Under the pieces are notes generated by a model. It had not been told where the DNA came from, made no database searches, and was given only the letters and a program-made list of their open reading frames with translations. 64,000 nucleotides of DNA from CAVSJJ01 sp963771015 (GTDB lineage: Bacteria > Actinomycetota > Actinomycetes > Actinomycetales > Dermatophilaceae). The first letter of the stretch is position 1, and each line of letters begins with the position of its first letter. A program made the translations under genes and the position numbers. Positions 8,248 to 20,057 of this stretch are shown here, in pieces. The DNA lies in assembly GCA_963771015.1 (NCBI GenBank), contig CAVYRN010000008.1, forward strand, positions 62,001-126,000. Reading direction: 5' to 3'.

Positions 8248-9729
8248 CTAGGGCAGCGGCCAGGTGTGGACCGGCGCGTTGACGGCCATGTTCTCCGCGT
8301 AGTGGCGGAGCATCTCGCGCAGGGCGCTGCGCCGGTCCAGACCCCGCTGCTCGAGCCTGGCCACGGTGTCCGACTGCCAGGTTGCCCCGTTGACACCGGT
8401 CGTGCACCGTCCCTCGATGATGCCGAGGTAGCGCTCGCGCACCTCGTCCGAGACCCCCCATTGGCTCAGGCCCTCATGGGCGAGCGGCAACAGATGCCGC
8501 AGGACGAGCTCGTCGGCCCCCACCTCCCCGAACGCCGGCCAGTAGAAGCGCGCGTCGATGCCGTCGACGGCGGCACGGTCGAAGTTCTCCTGACACGCGG
8601 CGAAGCTCATCTTCGTCCAGACCGGGCGGTCCTGCTGGGCCAGCGTCCGGATCGTCCCGTAGTAGAAGGCGGCGTTGGCAAGGGTGTCGGCGATCGTCGG
8701 GCCGGCCGGCAGGACACGGTTCTCGACCCGTAGATGGGGTCGGTCGCCGACGATGTCGTAGACCGGGCGGTTCCACCGGTAGATCGTCCCGTTGTGCAGT
8801 CGCAGCTCGGAGAGCTGTGGGGCGACGCCCGCCTCCAGCATGGCCATCGGGTCCTCGGGGCTGACGTCGGCGAGCAGGACCGGGTAGTAGCGGGTGTTCT
8901 CCTCGAACAGGTCGAAGATCGAGGTGATCCACCGCTCACCGAACCACACCCGCGGACGCACGCCCTGGTTCTTCAGCTCGACGGAACGGGTATCGGTCGC
9001 CTGCCGGAACAGTGCGATGCGGGTCTCGGCGTGCAGCCGCTTGCCGAAGAAGAAGGGGCTGTTGGCGGCGAGGGCGACCTGCGGAGCCGAGAGCGCCTGA
9101 GCGGCGTTCCAGTGGTCGGCGAACTCCGCCGGTGACACCTGAAGGTGGAGCTGGACCGAGGTGCAGGCCGACTCGGGGCCGATGGAGTCGGCATACGTCG
9201 CCACGCGCTCACCGCTCGGGCCCTCGATGTCAAGGAAGATGTCCTCGCCGCGGGCCCCGAAGATCGAGTCGTTGAGGGCCGTGTAGCGGTTGTTGTCGCT
9301 GATCCAGTCGCCCTCGTAGTGCTCGGGCATGATCGTCGGGAGGATGCCGATGGCGACGATCCGGGACCCCACCTCCCGGGCCTTGGCCTCGGCGGCGTTG
9401 AGCGAGTCCCGAAGGTCCTTCTCGAGCTCCAGCGTGGCGTTGCCCGGAAGCGGACGAGGCGGGACGTTGAGCTCGATGTTGTACTTGGCCAGCTCGGTCT
9501 GGTAGCCGGGGTCCGCGATGGCCTCGAGGACCGTCGCGTTGTGGAAGTGGGGGTCGAAGTGCTCGTCGACGAGGTTGAGCTCGATCTCGATCCCCGTCAT
9601 CGGCCCGTCGAACTCGAACGAGCTCTGGTTGAGCATCCGCTCGAAGACGTCGAGGTCCTGGCGGACCTTCTCGCGGAACCGCTGACGCTCCTCGCGGCTG
9701 TAGCGCTGCGCCCCCGTCTCCGTGCCCAC
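8248..9729 (-). CDS. Glutamate--cysteine ligase, GCS2 family
   Basis: A 493-residue carboxylate-amine ligase of the GCS2 family. The N-terminal metal/glutamate site is clear in MTGIEIELNLVD and NIELNVPP, followed by the conserved HLQVSPAEFADHWNAAQ and RIENRVLPAGPT-like segment (LRVENRVLPAGPTI). The family joins glutamate to cysteine, or related carboxylates to amines, with ATP. Actinobacteria mostly use mycothiol, so glutathione synthesis should not be assumed; no gshB is present nearby. I prefer the GTG at 9729, which has GGAGG five bases upstream; a GTG at 9741 is a 4-residue-longer alternative. Confidence 0.85.
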   Translation of the reverse strand: MGTETGAQRYSREERQRFREKVRQDLDVFERMLNQSSFEFDGPMTGIEIELNLVDEHFDPHFHNATVLEAIADPGYQTELAKYNIELNVPPRPLPGNATLELEKDLRDSLNAAEAKAREVGSRIVAIGILPTIMPEHYEGDWISDNNRYTALNDSIFGARGEDIFLDIEGPSGERVATYADSIGPESACTSVQLHLQVSPAEFADHWNAAQALSAPQVALAANSPFFFGKRLHAETRIALFRQATDTRSVELKNQGVRPRVWFGERWITSIFDLFEENTRYYPVLLADVSPEDPMAMLEAGVAPQLSELRLHNGTIYRWNRPVYDIVGDRPHLRVENRVLPAGPTIADTLANAAFYYGTIRTLAQQDRPVWTKMSFAACQENFDRAAVDGIDARFYWPAFGEVGADELVLRHLLPLAHEGLSQWGVSDEVRERYLGIIEGRCTTGVNGATWQSDTVARLEQRGLDRRSALREMLRHYAENMAVNAPVHTWPLP

Positions 9730-9964
9730 CGAGACCTCCACGAGTGTGTTGGGGGCCTCTGACCCCCTCCTTGAACATCAAAGGAACCACACACGAGGGG
9801 GCCTTGGGAACCTGTGTCGGCGTGACACACCCGTCATGCCCGGCCGGACGAGTGTGCGTCCGGGTCCGCCCGGCGGCGTTTCGGGCGACGTGAAAGGCGT
9901 TTCGGTCGGCGCCGGATGCGTTTCGGTGCAGGCCGGTGTCTGTCCTCTCTCCTAGCCTCGGGGT
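9730..9964. other. Divergent intergenic region between GCS2 gene and sbcD
   Basis: This 235-bp region separates two divergent genes, so it must carry promoters for both. It holds a small inverted repeat (arms TGTGTC/GACACA, 9813-9829) and three direct repeats with 21-bp spacing close to sbcD (9876-9938). No convincing -35/-10 pair was found by eye. No coding sequence is supported. Confidence 0.5.
9876..9938 (+). repeat. Three direct repeats GCGTTTCGG at exact 21-bp spacing upstream of sbcD
   Basis: The 9-mer GCGTTTCGG starts at 9876, 9897 and 9918. The 21-bp step equals two helical turns, so the three copies lie on one face of the DNA, ending 27 bp before the sbcD start. This is the geometry of a cooperative regulator site. 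It is not translated on either strand in any supported gene. Confidence 0.75.
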
Positions 9965-11149
9965 GTGCGGATGATCCACACCTCCGACTGGCACCTCGGG
10001 CGGTCCTTCCACCAGGTGGGGCTGCTCGGCGCCCAGGCGACCTACCTCGACCACCTCGTCGAGGTGTGCCGCAGCGAGCACGTGGCCGCGGTCGTCGTCT
10101 CCGGCGACGTGTACGACCGCGCCATGCCATCGCCCGACACGGTCGCGCTGCTCTCGGAGTCCGTCGAGCGGATCATCGACACCGGCGCCCGGGTCGTCCT
10201 GTCCAGCGGCAACCACGACTCGGCCATCCGGCTCGGCTTCGCCGCCGGCCTGCTGGAGCGCGCCGGTCTCCACATCCGCACCTCCATCGACGCGGTCGGT
10301 CGACCGGTCCTCGTCGACAACGTGGCGATCTACCCGCTGCCCTACCTCGAGCCCGCGCTGGCGGCCGACCGTCTCGGCGCGCCGGAGCGCAGCCACGCCG
10401 GGGTGCTGCGGGCCGCCATGGCCCGGGTGCGGGCCGACGCCGCGCAGGCCCGGCGGCCCACGGTCGTCATGGCCCACGCGTTCGTCGCCGGCGGGGTCGG
10501 CAGCGACTCCGAGCGGGACATCTCCTCCGGCGGGGTGGCGGCCGTCCCGCCCGAGGTCTTCGACGGGGTCGACTATGTCGCCCTCGGCCACCTCCACGGC
10601 CGGCAGCGGATCACCGACTCCGTCGCCTACTCCGGGTCCCCCGTGGCGATGTCGTTCAGCGAGGTCGACCACCACAAGGGGTCGTGGCTTGTCGAGGTCG
10701 GGACCTCCGGCCTGGTCGGCCTCCAGCACGTGCCGGCCCCCGTCGGCCGTCCGCTCGCCGTCCTCCGCGGCGACCTCGAGTCCCTCCTCACCGACCCGCG
10801 TCATGCCAGGGCCGAGCAGGCCTGGTGTCACGTCACGCTCACCGACCCGGTTCGCCCGGTCGGCGCCATGGATCGGGTGCGCCGCCGGTTCCCGCACGCG
10901 CTGGCCCTCGAGTTCGCCCCCGAGGGCGTGCCCGTGCCGGTCCGTTCGTATGCCGCCCGCGTCGCCCGACGTCCCGACCTCGACGTGTGCTGCGACTTCC
11001 TCGGCCACGTTCGTGCTGGGCGCGCGGCCACCGACGAGGAGCGTGCCCTGCTCGGCGAGGCGCTCGAAGCCTCTCGACTACGCCGCGCCACCGGCGACGA
11101 CGAGGGCGTGGCCACCGGGGCCACTCCCCTCGCGGAGGGCGCCGCGTGA
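9965..11149 (+). CDS. sbcD: Exonuclease SbcD (Mre11-like nuclease subunit)
   Basis: A 394-residue metallophosphoesterase. All Mre11 metal motifs are present in order: TSDWHLG (8-14), SGDVYDRA, SSGNHDSAIR, MAHAFV and ALGHLHGRQ. With SbcC it forms the SbcCD complex, which cuts hairpins and protein-blocked DNA ends. The GTG at 9965 gives MRMIHTSDWHLG, aligned with the family start MRILHTSDWHLG; an ATG two codons later is possible. The stop codon overlaps the sbcC start (GTGA), so the two are translationally coupled. Three phased repeats upstream may regulate the pair. Confidence 0.95.
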   Translation: MRMIHTSDWHLGRSFHQVGLLGAQATYLDHLVEVCRSEHVAAVVVSGDVYDRAMPSPDTVALLSESVERIIDTGARVVLSSGNHDSAIRLGFAAGLLERAGLHIRTSIDAVGRPVLVDNVAIYPLPYLEPALAADRLGAPERSHAGVLRAAMARVRADAAQARRPTVVMAHAFVAGGVGSDSERDISSGGVAAVPPEVFDGVDYVALGHLHGRQRITDSVAYSGSPVAMSFSEVDHHKGSWLVEVGTSGLVGLQHVPAPVGRPLAVLRGDLESLLTDPRHARAEQAWCHVTLTDPVRPVGAMDRVRRRFPHALALEFAPEGVPVPVRSYAARVARRPDLDVCCDFLGHVRAGRAATDEERALLGEALEASRLRRATGDDEGVATGATPLAEGAA

Positions 11150-14100
11150 GGGTGCACCGGCTCGCGGCGACCGCGTTCGGGCCGTTCCCGGAACGCGTCG
11201 AGGTCGACGTCGACGCCCTCACCGAGGGTGGCCTGTTCCTCATCCAGGGTGCGACCGGCGCCGGCAAGACCTCCCTTCTCGACGCGGTGTGCTTCGCCCT
11301 GTACGCCGATGTGCCCGGCGCGCGGACCAAGCACGGCCTTCGCTCCGACCACGCTGCGCCGGACGCGGTTCCGGTGGTCGAGCTCGAGCTGACCGCCTCC
11401 GGGCGTCGGCTGCGCATCCACCGCAGCCCCGAGTACGCGCGGCCCAAGAAGCGGGGCACCGGCCTGCGCTCGATGCATGCCACGGTCTCCCTGGAGGAGC
11501 GACGGGACGGCACCTGGACGCCGCTCAGCACCCGCCCCGACGAGGTCGCCGACATCGTCAAGGACGTGCTCGGCATGGGCCTGGAGCAGTTCGCCAAGGT
11601 GGTCCTGCTCCCCCAGGGTGACTTCGCGGCCTTCCTGCGGGCATCCGCCGAGGAACGCCGCGAGCTGCTCGAGCGGCTGTTCGACATCGAGCGGTTCAGC
11701 GACGTCGAGACCTGGCTCGCCGACCAGCGCCGCCTGGCGACCGGTCTCGTCGAGGAGACCGACCGGGCACTGCGCACCGACCTCGCCCGGCTCGGTGACG
11801 TCCTTGCCGACCAGGTGCCCGAGCCCGACCACGGGTGGGTCGACGTGCAGCCGGCCGGGCTGCCGGCCCGGCTGGCCGAGGTCGAGGGAGCGCTCGAGGC
11901 CTCCGTCTCCTCGACGATGGCCGAGCTCGACGACGCCGCGACCGCCGAACGAGCCGCCGGCGCGGCGCTGACGGCTGCCGAGCGGCGCGAAGGCCTGCGA
12001 GCCCGGGCCGCCCACCTACGGACCCGGCTCGCTCAGCTCGAGGCGCGGTCCCGCGAGCATGCCACTGATCTCGCCCGCCTCGACGCCGCGAGCCGCGCCG
12101 CGACCGTGGCCGGCCACCGGCAGGCCCTGCGGCGCTCGAGGGAGGAGGAGTCCGTCCGGGCCGACGCGGTCACGGCCAGCCGCGGCGCCATCGCCGGGCT
12201 CGGCATCGACGACTGGTCGGCCGACGGGGTTCTCCTCCTCCTGGACCGGGTCCGCGGCCTGGACCGCCTCGTCGACGACATCGGTCGTCTCGCCTCCGGG
12301 CTCGCTGACGTCGAGGACCGCCTTGAGCAGGGACGTTCCCGGCAGGCCGCGCTCGACGAGGAGCTGGCGCGGGTCGAGGCTCTCGCGGCACAGGCTGCTG
12401 CCGACCATGCCGCCGCAGACGAACGGGTGGCGGCCCTCAGCGAGCGGGCCGGTGAGGTCGACGCCCTGACCGAGCGCGTCGCCCGCGCCGCGGAACGGGT
12501 GGATGCGTGCCGCCGGCTCGAGCTGGCCGCGGTGGAGGCCGACCGGCTGCGCGGCGCCGCGGCCGAGGCCCGGGATCGGGCCCAGGACGCTCGCCAGGCC
12601 GCCCTGGACCTTCAACAGCGACGCATCGAGGGGATGGCGGCAGAGATCGCCGGCTCGCTCAGCGACGGCGCACCCTGCCCGGTGTGTGGGTCTCCCGAGC
12701 ACCCCAGGCCCGCCACGTCCACCGACCCGGTCACCGCCGTGGCCGTGGCCGCGGCCCAGGACGAGGCCGCCGGTCGACACGCCGCGCACCACGAGCTCGA
12801 GGTCCAGATCTCCGCCCGGCTGGCGTTGGTGGCGGATCTGCATGCCCGGCTGGGCGAGGATGTCGATGCCGCCGCCCTCGAGAGGGACCTGGCGGCCGCC
12901 CGGTCGGCCTTGGCTGCCGCCCGGGCGGCGGCAGACGCCCTGGCGGAGGCCCGGACCGGGCTGGCCGAAGCCGCGGCCACGCGGCAGTCCGGCGCCGAGC
13001 GCTCCGCGGCGATCGGGACCGAGCGGGCCCGGCTCGACGGCGTGGTGACCGAGCTCGCCACGGAGGTGGCGACGATCACGACGACCCTCGCCCAGGCGTT
13101 CGACGACCACGCCGATCGCTGCCCCTGCCCGGCGGCGCCAACCGGTGGACGGCGGTCGGTCTCCGGAACCACCACCGTCGACGACGCTGCCCTTCGCCGG
13201 CTTGCCCGGAGCCACGCGGCGGCCGGCTCGGGTCTGACCGACCACGTCGCCGCGGTCGAGGCGCTGACGAATGCGAGAACGCTGGTCGCCCGGGCCGGTC
13301 GCGACCTTGACGGGGCGCTGCGGGAGGCCGGTTTCGCCGACCTCGACGAGGTCATCGGCGCGGCGCTCTCCCGAGAGGAGACGGCCGCGCTCGGCCAGGC
13401 CACCCAGGCACATATCCGCGACCTCACCACCGTCCGGGCCGGCCTCGCCGACCCGGAACTGGACGAGGCCGAGCAGGCGCACCCCGCCGACCTCACCGCC
13501 CTCGCCGCGGCCGAGCGGGAGGCCAAGGGGGCGCTCCTCGCCGCCCAGGACGCCCACACCCGGACGACGGCCTGCCTACGCGGCATCCAACGACTCCGGC
13601 CCGGGATCGAGCGGCGCTGCGCCGAGCTCGGCCCCGCGCTCGACCGCCGCGCCCGGCTCAAGGAGCTGGCCGACACCGTCGGCGGGCTCGGGCCCGACAA
13701 CATCATGCGGATGCGGCTCACCTCCTTCGTCCTTGCCGCTCGTCTCGAGAAGGTCGTCGAGCTCGCCAACGAGCGCCTCGCCGTCATGGGCTCCGGCCGG
13801 TACCGACTGGAGCACTCCGACGACCTCGCGGCGCGGGGGGCCCGCAGCGGCCTGGGGCTGCGGGTGCTCGACCAGTGGACGGGTGTCAACCGGGAGACCT
13901 CGACGCTGTCCGGCGGCGAGGCGTTCATGGCCTCCCTCGCCCTCGCCCTGGGCCTGGCCGAGGCGGTGCGTGAGGAGGCGGGGGGCTTCGACCTGCGAAC
14001 CCTGTTCGTGGACGAGGGGTTCGGCGCCCTCGACGACGAGAGCCTGGATCAGGTCCTCGGCGTTCTCGACGGCCTTCGTGAGGGCGGCCGGGCGGTCGGC

Positions 14101-14217
14101 GTCGTGTCCCATGTCGCCGAGCTCCGCTCGCGGATCCCGAGCCAGGTCATCGTCCACAAGGGGATGGCCGGCAGCACCATCACGGTCCGCACCGACCAGG
14201 GCGTGACGGCCGCCTGA
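11146..14217 (+). CDS. sbcC: Exonuclease SbcC (Rad50-like ATPase subunit)
   Basis: A 1023-residue SMC-like ATPase. Walker A is QGATGAGKTS at residues 34-43. Two long Ala/Arg/Glu-rich coiled coils flank the zinc hook CPVC at residues 511-514. The ABC signature LSGGEAFMASLALALG and Walker B TLFVDEGFGALDDES lie near the C-terminus. The protein dimerises through the hook and drives SbcD. Its start GTG at 11146 overlaps the sbcD stop and has GGAGG just upstream. Length and domain order are normal for actinobacterial SbcC. Confidence 0.95.
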   Translation: MRVHRLAATAFGPFPERVEVDVDALTEGGLFLIQGATGAGKTSLLDAVCFALYADVPGARTKHGLRSDHAAPDAVPVVELELTASGRRLRIHRSPEYARPKKRGTGLRSMHATVSLEERRDGTWTPLSTRPDEVADIVKDVLGMGLEQFAKVVLLPQGDFAAFLRASAEERRELLERLFDIERFSDVETWLADQRRLATGLVEETDRALRTDLARLGDVLADQVPEPDHGWVDVQPAGLPARLAEVEGALEASVSSTMAELDDAATAERAAGAALTAAERREGLRARAAHLRTRLAQLEARSREHATDLARLDAASRAATVAGHRQALRRSREEESVRADAVTASRGAIAGLGIDDWSADGVLLLLDRVRGLDRLVDDIGRLASGLADVEDRLEQGRSRQAALDEELARVEALAAQAAADHAAADERVAALSERAGEVDALTERVARAAERVDACRRLELAAVEADRLRGAAAEARDRAQDARQAALDLQQRRIEGMAAEIAGSLSDGAPCPVCGSPEHPRPATSTDPVTAVAVAAAQDEAAGRHAAHHELEVQISARLALVADLHARLGEDVDAAALERDLAAARSALAAARAAADALAEARTGLAEAAATRQSGAERSAAIGTERARLDGVVTELATEVATITTTLAQAFDDHADRCPCPAAPTGGRRSVSGTTTVDDAALRRLARSHAAAGSGLTDHVAAVEALTNARTLVARAGRDLDGALREAGFADLDEVIGAALSREETAALGQATQAHIRDLTTVRAGLADPELDEAEQAHPADLTALAAAEREAKGALLAAQDAHTRTTACLRGIQRLRPGIERRCAELGPALDRRARLKELADTVGGLGPDNIMRMRLTSFVLAARLEKVVELANERLAVMGSGRYRLEHSDDLAARGARSGLGLRVLDQWTGVNRETSTLSGGEAFMASLALALGLAEAVREEAGGFDLRTLFVDEGFGALDDESLDQVLGVLDGLREGGRAVGVVSHVAELRSRIPSQVIVHKGMAGSTITVRTDQGVTAA

Positions 14218-14306
14218 GCGGCCGCCTCGACCCGACGCTGCACACGGCCCGGACGCCGGCCTTCGCCTGCCGCTGCGGTCGGGGGCCGGGCGATGCTCCC
14301 CGGCGG

Positions 14307-17231
<2,925 letters not shown>

Positions 17232-17282
17232 GTCGGCTCCTGAGGCGCGGGACGCATGCGGTCGCCTCCCCTTCTGTCACGG

Positions 17283-17396
17283 AGGACCGTTCCAGAGGTG
17301 CCTGATCCGCACGGTCCTGGCGCCTGAGAGGTTCCGGGGAGTTTGCCCCTTCGGCGCCCCGACAGCCATGTCAGTCGGGGACTCTCCCGCACGGTG
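17283..17396 (-). ncRNA. Glycine riboswitch upstream of gcvP
   Basis: Read on the minus strand, the leader contains the aptamer landmarks GGGAGAGTCC, GGCGCCGAAGGGGCAA, CCCCGGAA, CTCTCAGGC and AGGACCG followed by CCTCTGGA. These match the conserved glycine aptamer core in order and spacing. A single aptamer is seen; no second full copy follows. An 8-bp pair AGGACCGT/ACGGTCCT (17311-17318 with 17283-17290) encloses the CCTCTGG segment. Glycine binding would act on gcvP expression; the direction (on) is known from the family, not shown here. Confidence 0.9.
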
Positions 17397-17410
17397 TTCG
17401 CAGCGGGCTC

Positions 17411-17419
17411 AATCTAGCA
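17411..17419 (-). promoter_or_regulatory. Extended -10 promoter for the riboswitch-gcvP transcript
   Basis: On the minus strand TGC followed by TAGATT forms an extended -10 element. Transcription would begin about 17404, only a few bases before the riboswitch aptamer. No good -35 is visible, which is tolerated with a TGn extension. Confidence 0.5.
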
Positions 17420-17461
17420 AACCGGGCTGCAACCGGCGCGGGTATGGGATGCGGTGCGAGC

Positions 17462-18052
<591 letters not shown>

Positions 18053-18106
18053 GCCGACCTCCGAACAACAGGCCCGTGACTACACGGACGTAACTTGACT
18101 TCTGTG

Positions 18107-18135
18107 ACAGTAGGGACTGGTGTTACCAGCGTCAA
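18107..18135 (-). promoter_or_regulatory. Sigma-70-type promoter of the MerR gene
   Basis: On the minus strand TTGACG (18135-18130), a 17-bp spacer and TACTGT (18112-18107) form a near-consensus housekeeping promoter. The start point would be about 18100, giving a leader near 48 nt before the GTG at 18052. This is the best promoter seen in the window. Confidence 0.75.
18117..18129. promoter_or_regulatory. Putative MerR operator dyad in promoter spacer
   Basis: CTGGTGTTACCAG is a 5+5 bp perfect dyad with a 3-nt centre and lies wholly within the 17-bp spacer between the -35 and -10 boxes. MerR regulators bind exactly there and twist the DNA. The bound protein is inferred to be the product of the gene it precedes or its MerR neighbour. 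Confidence 0.55.
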
Positions 18136-18207
18136 TCACCACTGCATGTTTCGCGTCGGTGTGTCGCGGAAGTCACGGCATACCCTCGACGTCTACTAGA
18201 GGCTTAG

Positions 18208-18750
18208 TCAACCGTCCTCCGGATGACCCTCGACGCCGAAGTCCTCCGGCGACACCTGGTCGAGGAACTCCTTGAACTTCTCGACCTCGTCCTCCTCCTC
18301 GGTCGCCATCGCCACTCCCGCCTCGTCGAGGAGGTCGTCCTCGGCCACGATCTCGGCTCCGGCGCGCAGGGCGAGGGCGATGGCATCCGAGCTACGGGAC
18401 TCGATCTCGGCCCCTCCTCCGGCAGCACCCCCGTCGACGTCGAGCTTGGCATGGAAGACCCCGTCCCGGAGCTCGACGATGCGAACACGCGTCAGCGTGT
18501 GGCCGAGCTGGTCGATGACGTTCCTCAGCAGGTCATGGGTGAGCGGCCGCGGCGGCACGACGCCCTGCTGGGCATAGGCGATCGCCGTCGCCTCGGCGGC
18601 GCCGATCCAGATGGGCAGGTAGCGGTCACCGTCCCGCTCGCGCAGCAGGACGATCGGCGCGTTCGTTGGCATCTCGACGCGGACTCCGAGGACGTCCAGG
18701 ACCTTCACCAGCTCACCGTACCCCGGGCGGCTGTCACTGCGTCGGTTCAC
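18208..18750 (-). CDS. Bifunctional nuclease domain protein (DUF151, Rv1829-like)
   Basis: A 180-residue DUF151 protein. The core RDGDRYLPIWIGAAEATAIA, PRPLTHDLLRNVIDQLG and RSSDAIALALRAGAEI is conserved, and the tail EVEKFKEFLDQVSPEDF matches the M. tuberculosis homologue Rv1829. Family members have been reported with DNase and RNase activity in plants; the bacterial role is unclear. The start at GTG 18750 is tentative: a GTG at 18708 would align better with the shorter homologue. It is 6 bp from the stop of the upstream MerR gene. Confidence 0.87.
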   Translation of the reverse strand: MNRRSDSRPGYGELVKVLDVLGVRVEMPTNAPIVLLRERDGDRYLPIWIGAAEATAIAYAQQGVVPPRPLTHDLLRNVIDQLGHTLTRVRIVELRDGVFHAKLDVDGGAAGGGAEIESRSSDAIALALRAGAEIVAEDDLLDEAGVAMATEEEDEVEKFKEFLDQVSPEDFGVEGHPEDG

Positions 18751-18756
18751 CGGTCG

Positions 18757-19473
18757 TCAGTGGGCCCCGGGTCCGGCGTGCAGCCCGCCCTTGACCAGGG
18801 CGGTGTGCAGGGCGAGGCACAGCCGGGCGACCTCGGCGGCGGCGGCCCTGCGGTCCGCCCCCGGATGGGTGGCACCCACGGCCTGGTCGACCAGGCCCAC
18901 TTCACGGTCGGCCGCGGTCCGGAACGCCCGGAGGTGCCGGGCCTCGATGCCGTAGGCCGCCAGCCCGGCCGCCGCCTCGGCCACCCGCAGGTCTGCCTCC
19001 CCGAGATAGCCCTCCTCGTCCGGGCGCAGCAGACCGTGTGCGCTGAGTGCGTCGCACTCCGCGGTACTGAGCCCGGATGCCTGGCACAGCTCCGTGGCCG
19101 TCAGCCGGACGGCAGCAGGGTTCGCCAGATCGGCCACGGTCGCGAGGTCGGGGTCCGGCGTCGCGTGGGGCGCGCGCGGCCTGGCGTCGGGCTCGTCGGC
19201 CTCGGGGACCAGGCCGCGGTCGAGGGCGTCCAGGGACTCGCGGATCACCCTGAGCGGCCAGAACCGGTCCCGCTGTGCCCGCAGGACGTAGCGGAGCCGC
19301 TCCACGTCTGCGGCTGCGAAGGAGCGGTAGCCGGACGCGGTCCGGGCCGGCTCGACGAGTCCCTCCGTCTCGAGGAACCGGATCTTGGAGATGGTGATCT
19401 CGGGGAACTCCCCGCGCAGGTCCTCGAGGACGGCGCCGATGGTCAGGCGCCGGGGTGGTGATGAGGTGGTCAC
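18757..19473 (-). CDS. MerR family transcriptional regulator (Rv1828-like)
   Basis: A 238-residue regulator with an N-terminal MerR winged helix (FPEITISKIRFLETEGLVEPARTASGYR is split over residues about 23-50) and a second helical domain (about 120-230) as in M. tuberculosis Rv1828. It starts with GTG at 19473, 18 bp after the garA stop. The conserved linkage garA-merR-nuclease-merR suggests a shared regulatory unit with the glycine cleavage genes. No effector site can be read from sequence. Confidence 0.87.
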   Translation of the reverse strand: MTTSSPPRRLTIGAVLEDLRGEFPEITISKIRFLETEGLVEPARTASGYRSFAAADVERLRYVLRAQRDRFWPLRVIRESLDALDRGLVPEADEPDARPRAPHATPDPDLATVADLANPAAVRLTATELCQASGLSTAECDALSAHGLLRPDEEGYLGEADLRVAEAAAGLAAYGIEARHLRAFRTAADREVGLVDQAVGATHPGADRRAAAAEVARLCLALHTALVKGGLHAGPGAH

Positions 19474-19491
19474 GGGTCGCGCTCGGCTGTG

Positions 19492-19971
19492 TCAGTCCTT
19501 GGCGGCGTAGAAGACGAGGCGGAACTTGCCGATCTGGACCTCGTCGCCGGTGACGAGCACGGCTTGGTCGATCCGGTTGCGGTTGACATACGTTCCGTTG
19601 AGCGACCCGACGTCACGGACGACGAAGCCCTCGTGGGTCCGGGAGAACACCGCGTGCTTGCGCGAGACCGTGACGTCGTCGAGGAAGATGTCGCTGTCCG
19701 GGTGACGACCTGAGGAGACCTCGTCGTCGTCGAGGAGGAACCGCGCGCCGGTGTTCGGCCCGCGCAGGACGACCAGGAGGGCGGTTCCGGGGCGAAGTGC
19801 CTCGACGGTCGCCTGGTCGGCCCGGGTCAGGGATACCTCGCCCTCGGACACCGGCTCGGCGCGTTCCATGTCGCCGGGGACGGCCTGCAGGTGCATCGTC
19901 GTGCCGTCGGGGGCCACGCCCGGCTCCTCGGGCACGCCACCGGCCTGGGGCTCGCGCTCGTCACCAGTCAT
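19492..19971 (-). CDS. garA: FHA domain protein, GarA/OdhI family
   Basis: A 159-residue protein whose residues about 63-155 are the FHA domain: TALLVVLRGPNTGARFLLD, SSGRHPDSDIFLDDVTVSRKHA, VGSLNGTYVNR and GDEVQIGKFRLVF, nearly identical to GarA/OdhI. The family inhibits 2-oxoglutarate dehydrogenase and tunes glutamate metabolism, switched by PknB/PknG phosphorylation of an N-terminal ETTS motif. That motif is missing here; the N-terminus has only DGTTMHLQ at a comparable place. ATG at 19971 has AAGGAG upstream. Confidence 0.92.
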   Translation of the reverse strand: MTGDEREPQAGGVPEEPGVAPDGTTMHLQAVPGDMERAEPVSEGEVSLTRADQATVEALRPGTALLVVLRGPNTGARFLLDDDEVSSGRHPDSDIFLDDVTVSRKHAVFSRTHEGFVVRDVGSLNGTYVNRNRIDQAVLVTGDEVQIGKFRLVFYAAKD

Positions 19972-20007
19972 GGGAGGGCTCCTTACTGCGTCGTCTAACT
20001 GCGTCCT

Positions 20008-20034
20008 TCACCCTAGGTCACCGGATGAGGGTGA
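20008..20034 (-). promoter_or_regulatory. Candidate -10 element and overlapping inverted repeat before garA
   Basis: On the minus strand TAGGGT (20015-20010) fits the actinobacterial TAnnnT -10 pattern and lies about 40 bp before the garA start. The arms TCACCCT (20008-20014) and AGGGTGA (20028-20034) form a 7-bp hairpin or operator across it. No good -35 is visible. The hairpin could equally be a weak terminator after gcvH. Confidence 0.35.
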
Positions 20035-20057
20035 TGCACACTGCTTGGCACGATCCG

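Noticed and set aside
9230..11008. Minus-strand open frame of about 592 codons across the sbcD region
   Set aside because: It covers sbcD and the intergenic repeats without any recognised motif, so it is a shadow.
17232..17310. Second glycine aptamer between the riboswitch and gcvP
   Set aside because: The needed GGAGAG and CCGAAGG core elements do not recur before the start codon.
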